From assembly GCA_002430405.1 (NCBI GenBank), contig DJBM01000112.1, forward strand, positions 445 through 7,709: a stretch of DNA of 7,265 bases, written 5' to 3'. This document shows, in pieces, positions 1-5,058 of the stretch. This DNA is from Actinobacteria bacterium UBA5976 (lineage in GTDB: Bacteria > Actinomycetota > Actinomycetes > S36-B12 > UBA5976). Below the pieces are notes generated by a model, which saw only the letters and a program-made list of their open reading frames with translations, searched no databases and had not been told where the DNA came from. Numbering within the stretch: position 1 is the first letter of the stretch; each line of letters begins with the position of its first letter. The position numbers were made by a program, and so were the translations under genes.

Positions 1-947
1 TTACCCCACGCACGTGGATCGTACATCTTCTTATTTCCAACTTCGCCATCAATCTTTAGGATGCCGTCGTAGTTCTTGAAAATGTGGTCCGCAACCGGAC
101 GAGTGAACGCATATTGCGTGTCAGTATCAATGTTCATTTTGATAACGCCATAGTCCAGTGACTCGCGAATTTCTGAGAGCAACGAACCAGATCCACCATG
201 AAAAACCAAATCGAGTGGCTTGTCTTTAGTATTGTGCTTTGCCTGAACTGCATCTTGAAGTTCTTTCAAAATGCCCGGCGTTAGTACGACGTTGCCAGGC
301 TTGTAGACGCCGTGCACATTTCCAAAAGTTGCTGCTACTAAATACCTGCCGCGCTCGCCGAGGCCTAACCGATCTGCCATAGCCAATGCGTCTTCGGGGG
401 TTGAAAACAGCTTTGCATCATGGGATGCCTCGATACCATCTTCTTCGCCGCCAACTACGCCAATTTCAATTTCTAAAACAGTTCGAGCGGCAGCGCACTT
501 ATCCAACATTTCATCGGCAATAGCTAAGTTTTCTTTCATAGAAACTGCCGAGCCATCCCACATATGTGATTGAAATAGTGGCTCTTGGCCATTTTTTACA
601 CGATCGGCAGAAATTGCGACAAGTGGTCGCATAAAACCATCAAGTTTTTCTGCTGGACAGTGATCGGTGTGCAATGCAATGTTCACGCCGTAACCTCTGG
701 CTACTGCGTGCGCAAACTCTGCCAGAGCAACGGCGCCAATAGCCATGTCTTTGATACCTTGACCTGACGCAAATTCTGCGCCACCCCAAGAAACTTGAAC
801 TATGCCGTCTGATTGAGCCTCAGCAAATCCGCGAATAGCAGCAACGATTGTTTGGGATGACGTGCAGTTAATTGCCGGATAGGCAAAAGCGCCCGCTTTA
901 GCCCGATCGAGCATCTCGTGGTAAACCTCTGGGCTAGCAATCGGCAT
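1..947 (-). CDS. fba: Class II fructose-bisphosphate aldolase (3' end cut by window edge)
   Basis: This cytoplasmic zinc enzyme interconverts fructose-1,6-bisphosphate with dihydroxyacetone phosphate and glyceraldehyde-3-phosphate in glycolysis and gluconeogenesis. The ATG is at 947-945, and 315 codons are readable before the left edge, with no stop. The family is usually about 340 residues, so roughly 25-30 C-terminal residues are missing. Visible class II motifs are HTDHC (93-97, catalytic D95 and zinc ligand H96), GGEEDG (166-171), FGNVHGVYKPGN (208-219, H212), FHGGSGS (249-255, H250) and KMNIDTDTQ (270-278). These match the E. coli FbaA type closely. The start is supported by AGGAGC at 959-954, six bases upstream. 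The gene is divergent from the DedA gene across about 80 bases. No odd features are seen in the readable part. Confidence 0.97.
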   Translation of the reverse strand, partial: MPIASPEVYHEMLDRAKAGAFAYPAINCTSSQTIVAAIRGFAEAQSDGIVQVSWGGAEFASGQGIKDMAIGAVALAEFAHAVARGYGVNIALHTDHCPAEKLDGFMRPLVAISADRVKNGQEPLFQSHMWDGSAVSMKENLAIADEMLDKCAAARTVLEIEIGVVGGEEDGIEASHDAKLFSTPEDALAMADRLGLGERGRYLVAATFGNVHGVYKPGNVVLTPGILKELQDAVQAKHNTKDKPLDLVFHGGSGSLLSEIRESLDYGVIKMNIDTDTQYAFTRPVADHIFKNYDGILKIDGEVGNKKMYDPRAWG

Positions 948-953
948 AATTAC

Positions 954-959
954 GCTCCT
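954..959 (-). promoter_or_regulatory. Ribosome binding site of fba
   Basis: AGGAGC on the minus strand sits six bases before the fba ATG at 947. It fixes that start, and it contrasts with dedA and pyrE nearby, which show no such site. Confidence 0.75.
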
Positions 960-1016
960 AGTTAAAAATTTTTGGCTTTGGCATCGCCGCTACCTGTGTC
1001 TTTATTGTGCCACGGG

Positions 1017-1022
1017 TAAAGT
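1017..1022 (+). promoter_or_regulatory. Candidate -10 element for leaderless dedA transcript
   Basis: TAAAGT matches the actinobacterial TANNNT -10 pattern. It ends six bases before the GTG start at 1029, so transcription would begin at or next to the start codon. No convincing Shine-Dalgarno sequence precedes the GTG, which fits a leaderless message. No good -35 is seen at the right distance. An alternative pair is TTGGCA (978-983) with TATTGT (1003-1008), spacer 19. This is inference from pattern only. Confidence 0.35.
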
Positions 1023-1028
1023 CATAGG

Positions 1029-1682
1029 GTGATTGCAACTACCTATTTTCAATTAGCCACATCAATTCAAACCGCTGGGTTACTTGATCCCGAAGGTCTA
1101 TTAAAGGGTTTTGGTTCCCTGGCGCTGTTCGCCGCTTGCCTAATTTTATTCATCGAATGTGGTCTGCTCGTTGGCGTAATTTTGCCTGGCGATTCGCTTC
1201 TTTTCATTGTTGGCATGTTAATCGCCAGTAACTTCATTACGACACCATTAGCCATAGCGCTGTTGCTGATGAGTGTCTGCGCAATCGCAGGTAACTTGTT
1301 GGGGTACTGGACTGGTGCGAAAGTTGGGCCAAAATTATTCAATCGCCCAGACTCAAAACTGTTCAAAACTGAATATGTTGTAACGACTCAAAACTTTTTT
1401 GAAAAACATGGTTCGCGGGCAATCGTGTTAGCCCGATTTGTGCCAATCGTACGATCTGTCATTACTGCAATGGCTGGGGTTGCTCGAATGGACTACAAAA
1501 CTTACGCAACTTTCAGCACGATCGGTGGCATCATTTGGGTTTGCTCGATGACCTTGGCTGGATATTTCCTGGGAAGTATTCCGTTCATAAAGGACAACAT
1601 CGACTTTGTTGCCATTGGAATCGTTTTACTTAGCTTGATTCCAGTTGCAGTGGAAGTCATTAGACACAAACGAAAAAGCTAA
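1029..1682 (+). CDS. DedA family (VTT domain) membrane protein
   Basis: This is a 217-residue integral membrane protein of the DedA/SNARE-associated family. Several DedA members are known to move undecaprenyl phosphate or other lipids back across the cytoplasmic membrane for envelope synthesis; which lipid this one moves cannot be read from sequence. Hydrophobic stretches lie near 29-65, 71-93, 165-185 and 192-211. The family signature residues are present with the spacing seen in E. coli YqjA/YghB: E43 and D55 (in ECGLLVGVILPGD), and R136 and R142 (in ARFVPIVRS). The start is GTG at 1029, with no clear ribosome binding site and a possible leaderless promoter just upstream. The TAA stop overlaps the pyrE stop on the other strand. 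The short N-terminal stretch before residue 20 is weakly constrained, so a slightly later start is possible. Confidence 0.93.
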   Translation: MIATTYFQLATSIQTAGLLDPEGLLKGFGSLALFAACLILFIECGLLVGVILPGDSLLFIVGMLIASNFITTPLAIALLLMSVCAIAGNLLGYWTGAKVGPKLFNRPDSKLFKTEYVVTTQNFFEKHGSRAIVLARFVPIVRSVITAMAGVARMDYKTYATFSTIGGIIWVCSMTLAGYFLGSIPFIKDNIDFVAIGIVLLSLIPVAVEVIRHKRKS

Positions 1683-2212
1683 AGTCCCAAGTCTGGCAAG
1701 TTGTAGGCGTAAAGATATTTGAGTCCGGCAGCTTCAACTGCAGGCGCTGCGGCACGTTCCACAATTACTGCTACCGCGACTACTTCAGCGCCCGCTTCGC
1801 GAAGTGCTTCTACTGCAGTTAACACTGACCCACCAGTAGTGCTGGTGTCTTCAACTGCAAGTACTCGGCGACCCTTAACATCAGGTCCCTCAATACGTCG
1901 TTGCAAACCGTGAGCCTTTTCCGCTTTGCGAACTACAAATGCATCTAAGTTTCGACCCTGGGCAGCAGCAGCGTGCAGCATAGCTGTGGCAACTGGATCC
2001 GCGCCAAGAGTTAAGCCGCCAACAGCATCGAAATCTAAATCTTTACTTAGTTCCAACATCACGCGCCCAATTATCGGTGCAGCATGTGAATCTAAAGTTA
2101 CTCGACGCAAGTCCACGTAGTAATCAGCTTCTTTGCCACTGGAAAGAATTACTTTTCCGTGAACAACTGCTTTATCAATAATTTGCTGACGTAATTCATC
2201 GCGATCTGACAT
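1679..2212 (-). CDS. pyrE: Orotate phosphoribosyltransferase
   Basis: PyrE joins orotate and PRPP to give orotidine-5'-phosphate and pyrophosphate, the fifth step of de novo UMP synthesis, in the cytoplasm. The protein has 177 residues, normal for short actinobacterial PyrE. The catalytic loop VRKAEKAHG (94-102) carries R95, K96, K99 and H101, matching the flexible-loop residues of enterobacterial OPRT. The PRPP-binding motif is VLAVEDTSTTGGS (117-129) with the acidic pair E121-D122. The ATG at 2212-2210 has no obvious Shine-Dalgarno; instead TAGGCT lies six bases upstream, suggesting a leaderless transcript. No other pyrimidine gene is adjacent in the window. The TAG stop shares bases with the TAA of the convergent DedA gene. 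Confidence 0.96.
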   Translation of the reverse strand: MSDRDELRQQIIDKAVVHGKVILSSGKEADYYVDLRRVTLDSHAAPIIGRVMLELSKDLDFDAVGGLTLGADPVATAMLHAAAAQGRNLDAFVVRKAEKAHGLQRRIEGPDVKGRRVLAVEDTSTTGGSVLTAVEALREAGAEVVAVAVIVERAAAPAVEAAGLKYLYAYNLPDLGL

Positions 2213-2218
2213 GCCCCA

Positions 2219-2224
2219 AGCCTA
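2219..2224 (-). promoter_or_regulatory. Candidate -10 element for leaderless pyrE transcript
   Basis: On the minus strand TAGGCT (TANNNT) ends six bases before the pyrE ATG, the same spacing as the element before dedA. It lies just after the cold-shock gene terminator, so pyrE needs its own promoter here. The -35 region is not convincing. This is inference from motif and position. Confidence 0.4.
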
Positions 2225-2274
2225 TTTCGCAGTGCAGATAGAACTACAGGAACCCCAGATTCACTCTTTTAGCC

Positions 2275-2312
2275 AAAACAAAAGACCCGGGGTAAACCGG
2301 GTCTTTTGTTTT
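2275..2312 (-). terminator. Rho-independent terminator of the cold-shock gene
   Basis: There is a perfect 16-bp inverted repeat (2275-2290 with 2297-2312) around a six-base loop. The stem has a GC core (GACCCGG/CCGGGTC) and A/T-rich ends, giving a T-rich 3' tail on the minus strand (TCTTTTGTTTT). It begins about ten bases after the cold-shock stop codon and insulates pyrE from it. The symmetrical A/T arms mean it could also stop plus-strand transcripts. Confidence 0.93.
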
Positions 2313-2322
2313 AATGAGTTAA

Positions 2323-2523
2323 TTAAACCGGGCGAACGTGCTCTGCCTGAGGACCCTTTGGGCCTTCTCCGATTTCGAACTCAACTCGCTGATCCTGTTC
2401 CAGGGTCTTGAATCCGTCTACTTCAATTGCTGAGTAGTGAAGGAATACATCGCGATCAGTGCCATCAACTTCTACGAAGCCATAGCCCTTTTCCTGGTTG
2501 AACCACTTGACTGTGCCTAACAT
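2323..2523 (-). CDS. csp: Cold-shock protein (CspA family)
   Basis: This is a 66-residue single cold-shock (OB-fold) domain that binds single-stranded nucleic acid and acts as an RNA chaperone. It starts MLGTVKWFNQEKGYGFVEV, with RNP1 KGYGFV at 12-17 and RNP2 VFLHY at 26-30 (more often VFVHF). The frame stays open upstream to 2604, giving a 93-residue version, but the extension does not resemble the family. The ATG at 2523 gives the normal length, with a purine-rich AAAGAG sequence just upstream. The gene is monocistronic: it has a long upstream region and a strong terminator. Its position beside metO and metM matches, from memory, the Streptomyces order around SCO4293-SCO4295. The gene name could be cspA or similar; the paralogue cannot be decided here. 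Confidence 0.95.
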   Translation of the reverse strand: MLGTVKWFNQEKGYGFVEVDGTDRDVFLHYSAIEVDGFKTLEQDQRVEFEIGEGPKGPQAEHVRPV

Positions 2524-2562
2524 GGCATCTCTTTTCTTAATGGGTCGAAGCGACGTTTGCCG

Positions 2563-2580
2563 CTTCGGGTCTTGCTCCCT
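2563..2580. repeat. Direct repeat copy 1 in csp leader
   Basis: CTTCGGGTCTTGCTCCCT (plus-strand reading) matches the copy at 2624-2641 at 16 of 18 bases. The copies start 61 bases apart. This copy overlaps the 3' arm of the 7-bp hairpin at 2546-2567. Confidence 0.7.
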
Positions 2581-2623
2581 GCCCACCAAGGTGAGAGTTC
2601 GCATCGTGCTCGCGAATCTTTGT

Positions 2624-2641
2624 CTTCGAGTCTTGCTCTCT
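2624..2641. repeat. Direct repeat copy 2 in csp leader
   Basis: CTTCGAGTCTTGCTCTCT (plus-strand reading) is the second copy of the 18-base near-repeat, with two transition differences from copy 1. It lies close to the predicted 5' end of the csp transcript. Confidence 0.7.
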
Positions 2642-2660
2642 AACGAATTGCTTGCCTTCG

Positions 2661-2732
2661 ACCATTAATAACACTACGGCACTATTGCCAGCCAAATTTG
2701 CCACTTTCCACAAAATCGCCGTAGTTAATGGT
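2661..2732. repeat. Bulged inverted repeat upstream of csp
   Basis: ACCATTAA (2661-2668) plus CTACGGC (2674-2680) is the exact reverse complement of GCCGTAGTTAATGGT (2718-2732), apart from a 5-base insertion TAACA in the left arm. The arms enclose 37 bases, including the candidate csp -35 box. It may be an operator pair or an RNA fold in the metM-metO read-through transcript. Confidence 0.6.
2666..2695 (-). promoter_or_regulatory. Candidate csp promoter
   Basis: On the minus strand TTGGCT (2695-2690) and TTATTA (2671-2666) are separated by 18 bases. The spacer contains the small palindrome GGCACTATTGCC (2678-2689). Both boxes deviate from consensus, so this is a candidate only. Confidence 0.35.
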
Positions 2733-2765
2733 TTTTACTTGCTAGATTTCGACAAAAAAATGGAT

Positions 2766-3047
2766 TTACCCGCCAGCAACCGCCGGAACAATCGAAACTG
2801 TCACACCAGAGGGAGTTGGGCTATTTAACCCTTCCAGGAATCGAACATCGTCGTCGTTGACATATACATTGACGAATCGTCGCAATTCGCCAGTGTCTGA
2901 AATCACGCGCTGCAAGATTCCCGGGGCTAAAGCTTCCAACGCATCTAAGACACCTTGCAGAGTTTGCGGATTTGGCTCAATTTCAACCGTCGATTTGTCG
3001 CCGACATATGCCCGCAGAATGGTTGGGACTCGGACTGTAACGCTCAT
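2766..3047 (-). CDS. metO: CysO/ThiS-like sulfur carrier protein, probably MetO
   Basis: This is a 93-residue beta-grasp (ThiS/MoaD family) protein ending in VAGG. In this family the C-terminal glycine is adenylated by an E1-like enzyme and converted to a thiocarboxylate, which then donates sulfur. The segment RRFVNVYVNDDDVRFLEG and the ending VPAVAGG closely resemble mycobacterial CysO, which has the same length. CysO feeds the cysteine synthase CysM, whereas here the partner gene is the ThrC-like enzyme directly upstream, as in the Streptomyces metM-metO pair. Two in-frame ATGs exist, at 3050 (ATGA overlap with the upstream stop) and 3047 (TGATG overlap). GAAGG upstream is three bases from the first and six from the second, and CysO starts at the equivalent of the second. 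The Gly-Gly end is bare, so no C-terminal trimming protease is required. The activating E1 enzyme is not in the window. Confidence 0.85.
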   Translation of the reverse strand: MSVTVRVPTILRAYVGDKSTVEIEPNPQTLQGVLDALEALAPGILQRVISDTGELRRFVNVYVNDDDVRFLEGLNSPTPSGVTVSIVPAVAGG

Positions 3048-4315
3048 CATGCACCTTCGATTACTTTTGCTACGGATTCGACATTTGGAGAAATTGTTGC
3101 AGAAAAACCATTGCCAGTTGCAACGGCATCAAGCGTCTTTAGGCCTTCACCAGTGTTTACGATCACTGTCTCTGCTGTGGGATCGAGTAAACCTTGAGCC
3201 AATAACTTGCGTGTTACTGCAACTGTTACCCCACCCGAAGTCTCACCAAAAATACCTTCGTATTCTGCGAGCATTCGGATACCTTCAACCACTTCGTCAT
3301 CAGTAACGTCACCGACTGCGCCATTAGTTCTGCGGACTGCATCCAGTGCATAGGGGCCATCTGCTGGATTTCCAATCGCAAGTGATTTTGCAATGGTGTC
3401 AGGTTTTACTGGCCGAACTACTTCTTGGCCATTTGCCCATGCAGCAGAAACTGGATTGCATCCTGTTGCCTGCGCTCCAAACACTCTCCAAGGCTTACCT
3501 TCAACTAACCCAAGTTCAACAAACTCGCGCCAGCCTTTATCTACTTTGGTAAGAAGCGCTCCAGATGCAACTGGGATAACAACTTGATCCGGAAGGCGCC
3601 AGCCAAGTTGCTCGGCAATTTCGTACCCAACCGTTTTTGAACCCTCTGCGTAATAAGGACGCAAATTAACATTTACAAATCCCCAGTTAGCAGATACTGC
3701 CTCTCCGATAAGTTCGCCACATAGGCGATTCACATCGTCGTAATTTCCCTCGATTCCGATGACGTGTCCGTTGTAAGCCGCAGTTGCCTGAATTTTGTGT
3801 TGTTCCAAATTGGACGGAACAAGCACAACAGAATTTTGTCCCGCTCTAGCAGCCGCCGCGGCAACTGCGTGAGCTAAGTTTCCGGTTGACGCGCAGGCTA
3901 ATGTTTTGAAACCCAGTTGGATTCCAGCGCTTTGCGCAACGGCAACAACTCGATCCTTAAATGAATGAGTTGGATTACCACTGTCATCCTTAACCCAAAG
4001 CGTTCCGGTAATGCCAAGTGCTTTGGCCAGATTGTCGGCGCGATGCAGCCGAGTCATTCCAGGCGCCAAGTTGCGAGACTGCGCAATGTTTGCTGGCACC
4101 GGCAACAGCGGCGCGTAGCGCCAAATTGAAAACGGTCCAGATTGAATCTGCTCTCGAGTTACGGTGCCAAAGTCGTAGGCAACTTCAAGTGGGCCAAAAC
4201 ATTCCCAACATGAATAATCTGCCCCAAGTTTTGCGTGTGCGCCGCAAGCCCGACAAACCAGGTGAGTTGCTGCTCCAAATGGCGCGGTATCTATTCGATC
4301 TATGGTTAGTGACAT
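3047..4315 (-). CDS. metM: Threonine synthase-family PLP enzyme, probably MetM (homocysteine-forming)
   Basis: This is a 422-residue fold-type II PLP enzyme of the threonine synthase family. The PLP lysine is K120 in the motif THSFKDR (116-122). STGN is at 143-146, a phosphate-binding-type loop VASGALL at 249-255, and the C-terminal NTGEGLK at 387-393. The N-terminus carries a zinc-ribbon-like pair, CRAC (21-24) and CWEC (36-39). Classic actinobacterial ThrC, encoded in hom-thrC-thrB, is about 360 residues and lacks that extension as I recall. By homology the substrate is O-phosphohomoserine. Ordinary ThrC would make threonine. A SAM riboswitch upstream and an overlapping sulfur carrier gene downstream favour MetM, which was described in Streptomyces as making homocysteine from O-phosphohomoserine with thiocarboxylated MetO. 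The ATG at 4315 has GAAAGG 11 bases upstream. The family assignment is near certain; the MetM role is inferred from context. Confidence 0.8.
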   Translation of the reverse strand: MSLTIDRIDTAPFGAATHLVCRACGAHAKLGADYSCWECFGPLEVAYDFGTVTREQIQSGPFSIWRYAPLLPVPANIAQSRNLAPGMTRLHRADNLAKALGITGTLWVKDDSGNPTHSFKDRVVAVAQSAGIQLGFKTLACASTGNLAHAVAAAAARAGQNSVVLVPSNLEQHKIQATAAYNGHVIGIEGNYDDVNRLCGELIGEAVSANWGFVNVNLRPYYAEGSKTVGYEIAEQLGWRLPDQVVIPVASGALLTKVDKGWREFVELGLVEGKPWRVFGAQATGCNPVSAAWANGQEVVRPVKPDTIAKSLAIGNPADGPYALDAVRRTNGAVGDVTDDEVVEGIRMLAEYEGIFGETSGGVTVAVTRKLLAQGLLDPTAETVIVNTGEGLKTLDAVATGNGFSATISPNVESVAKVIEGA

Positions 4316-4326
4316 AAAATAACTTG

Positions 4327-4332
4327 CCTTTC
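4327..4332 (-). promoter_or_regulatory. Ribosome binding site of metM, abutting the riboswitch
   Basis: GAAAGG on the minus strand lies 11 bases from the ATG. It is separated by one base from the 3' strand of the riboswitch closing helix (4338-4334). Its position suggests that SAM binding limits ribosome access; no pairing partner that sequesters it is evident. Confidence 0.6.
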
Positions 4333-4333
4333 G

Positions 4334-4453
4334 TCATCTGTCTGAAAACACATCAGTGTTTTCAGTCGGAATTGGCACCGTGGCGCATAATTTTTGATTA
4401 TGCGGTGGTTGCCGGGGCTTCAACGGGCCGTTCCCTCTGCCCCTCTGGATGAG
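4334..4453 (-). promoter_or_regulatory. SAM-I (S-box) riboswitch aptamer
   Basis: Read on the minus strand, this 120-base stretch carries the S-box core: AGAGGGGCAGAGGGA, GGCCC, TGAAGC, GGCAACC and GGTGCCAATTCC, in the canonical order. The helices are supported directly. P1 pairs TCATC (within 4453-4448) with GATGA (4338-4334). P2 uses GGGGC with GCCCC. P3 is extended by a perfect 8-bp hairpin (4384-4391 with 4397-4404). P4 is a perfect 10-bp hairpin (4342-4351 with 4356-4365, loop ATCA). The aptamer ends about 18 bases before the metM start. No U-tract terminator follows, so control is more likely at translation initiation. SAM-IV shares the binding core, but the P4 arrangement here fits SAM-I better. 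The ligand and polarity (repression by SAM) are known for the family. Confidence 0.93.
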
Positions 4454-4572
4454 GTTATTTAATTTTTGGAGGTGGTAAACCACGACCGTTCGAAAACTTT
4501 ATCAGGAGAATGACAAAAAGCAATTTCGGGAGTACCCATCGCTGATTGCAAAGAAATCGCTTGGCAGGTTAA
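4454..4572 (-). other. Leader/promoter region between the LytR_C gene and the riboswitch
   Basis: These 119 bases hold no credible gene. They must contain the transcription start for the riboswitch unless it is made by read-through from the LytR_C gene. TTGTCA is visible (about 4522-4517), but no well-spaced -10 follows it. A small palindrome GTGGTTTACCAC lies near 4472-4483, followed by CTCC. No clear terminator follows the LytR_C stop. Confidence 0.3.
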
Positions 4573-5049
4573 CTATTTAATAATTACCAAAGTCAGCGCA
4601 GTTTTACTCATTTCTGCGGTTGCCGCAACCATAATTCCGCCGGTTTGAGTTGCTAATTCTTCGGCTGAGCTAAGACCCAATTCTGGATAGAAAATCGTGG
4701 TTTCACTCAATGGTGCGCCTGTCCAGTTTGCAGTTTCTTCCACAACCCAATCAGCGATAGCAAGCTCATCACCCATTGTTTTAGCTAAGCCTGCGGTATC
4801 CGTGCCATTTAGGATTATTACTGGCAATCGACCGTTGGCATCAAGATTCGGATCAACTCCATCATCAATTGGTCCTGGAACTGGATTTATTGTCTGCGAA
4901 CTAGCGCTAGCTTCGGTGACGGGTTCAGCGACTGGATCCGAGCCAGATTTCCAAAGCATGTTACCAACAAGAAATAATCCAGAAATTGTCATCACGATAA
5001 CAATGAATGGGATGGTGAATCTTTGGTTGAAAGTTTGTTTGCCCGTCAT
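4573..5049 (-). CDS. LytR_C domain membrane-anchored protein (VirR-like)
   Basis: This 158-residue protein has one N-terminal membrane segment (about 13-32, IPFIVIVMTISGLFLVGNML). It is followed by an acidic, proline/serine-rich linker (about 36-70) and a C-terminal LytR_C domain (about 74-158) that begins LPVIILNGTDTAGLAKTMG. The lack of a signal peptidase site suggests a signal anchor with the domain outside the membrane. In M. tuberculosis the equivalent gene after a DUF3263 gene is Rv0431 (VirR), linked to cell-envelope organisation and vesicle release and thought to work with LytR-CpsA-Psr enzymes. Here the DUF3263 stop lies nine bases upstream, so the two are probably cotranscribed. No clear Shine-Dalgarno is seen, and translational coupling is likely. 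The exact function in this organism is unknown. Confidence 0.85.
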   Translation of the reverse strand: MTGKQTFNQRFTIPFIVIVMTISGLFLVGNMLWKSGSDPVAEPVTEASASSQTINPVPGPIDDGVDPNLDANGRLPVIILNGTDTAGLAKTMGDELAIADWVVEETANWTGAPLSETTIFYPELGLSSAEELATQTGGIMVAATAEMSKTALTLVIIK

Positions 5050-5058
5050 GCGTCAAAC

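Larger units (their letters stand above)
2524..2660 (-). promoter_or_regulatory. Probable long 5' untranslated region of csp
   Basis: About 137 bases separate the csp ATG from the best promoter candidate. The stretch holds a 7-bp perfect hairpin (CGAAGCG 2546-2552 with CGCTTCG 2561-2567, loop 8), a smaller CACC/GGTG hairpin near 2583-2594, and two copies of an 18-base near-repeat. Long structured leaders are known for cspA-type genes, where they control mRNA stability and translation with temperature. The boundaries here are inferred. Confidence 0.5.

Noticed and set aside
585..767. 60-residue plus-strand open frame inside fba
   Set aside because: It is antisense to a clearly conserved aldolase sequence and has no family resemblance or ribosome site.
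2524..2604. Open frame extending the cold-shock protein N-terminally by 27 residues
   Set aside because: The extension is unlike the family. The ATG at 2523 gives the normal 66-residue length with a purine-rich site upstream, and the extra stretch forms leader hairpins and repeats instead.
2743..2790. Terminator after metO
   Set aside because: There is a run of seven T on the minus strand, but the only nearby stem (CCGGC/GCTGG in the last metO codons) is short, contains a G-T pair and lies too far from the T run.
2766..3047. MoaD in molybdopterin synthesis or ThiS in thiamine synthesis
   Set aside because: No moa, moe or thi genes are nearby. The sequence, length and VAGG end follow CysO, and the partner gene is a PLP enzyme.
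2857..3587. Several plus-strand open frames opposite metM and metO
   Set aside because: They are composition shadows of the minus-strand genes and show no recognisable protein pattern.
3047..4315. Plain biosynthetic threonine synthase (thrC)
   Set aside because: It cannot be excluded, because the family match is to ThrC. It is disfavoured by the SAM riboswitch, the overlapping sulfur carrier gene and the longer zinc-ribbon N-terminus.
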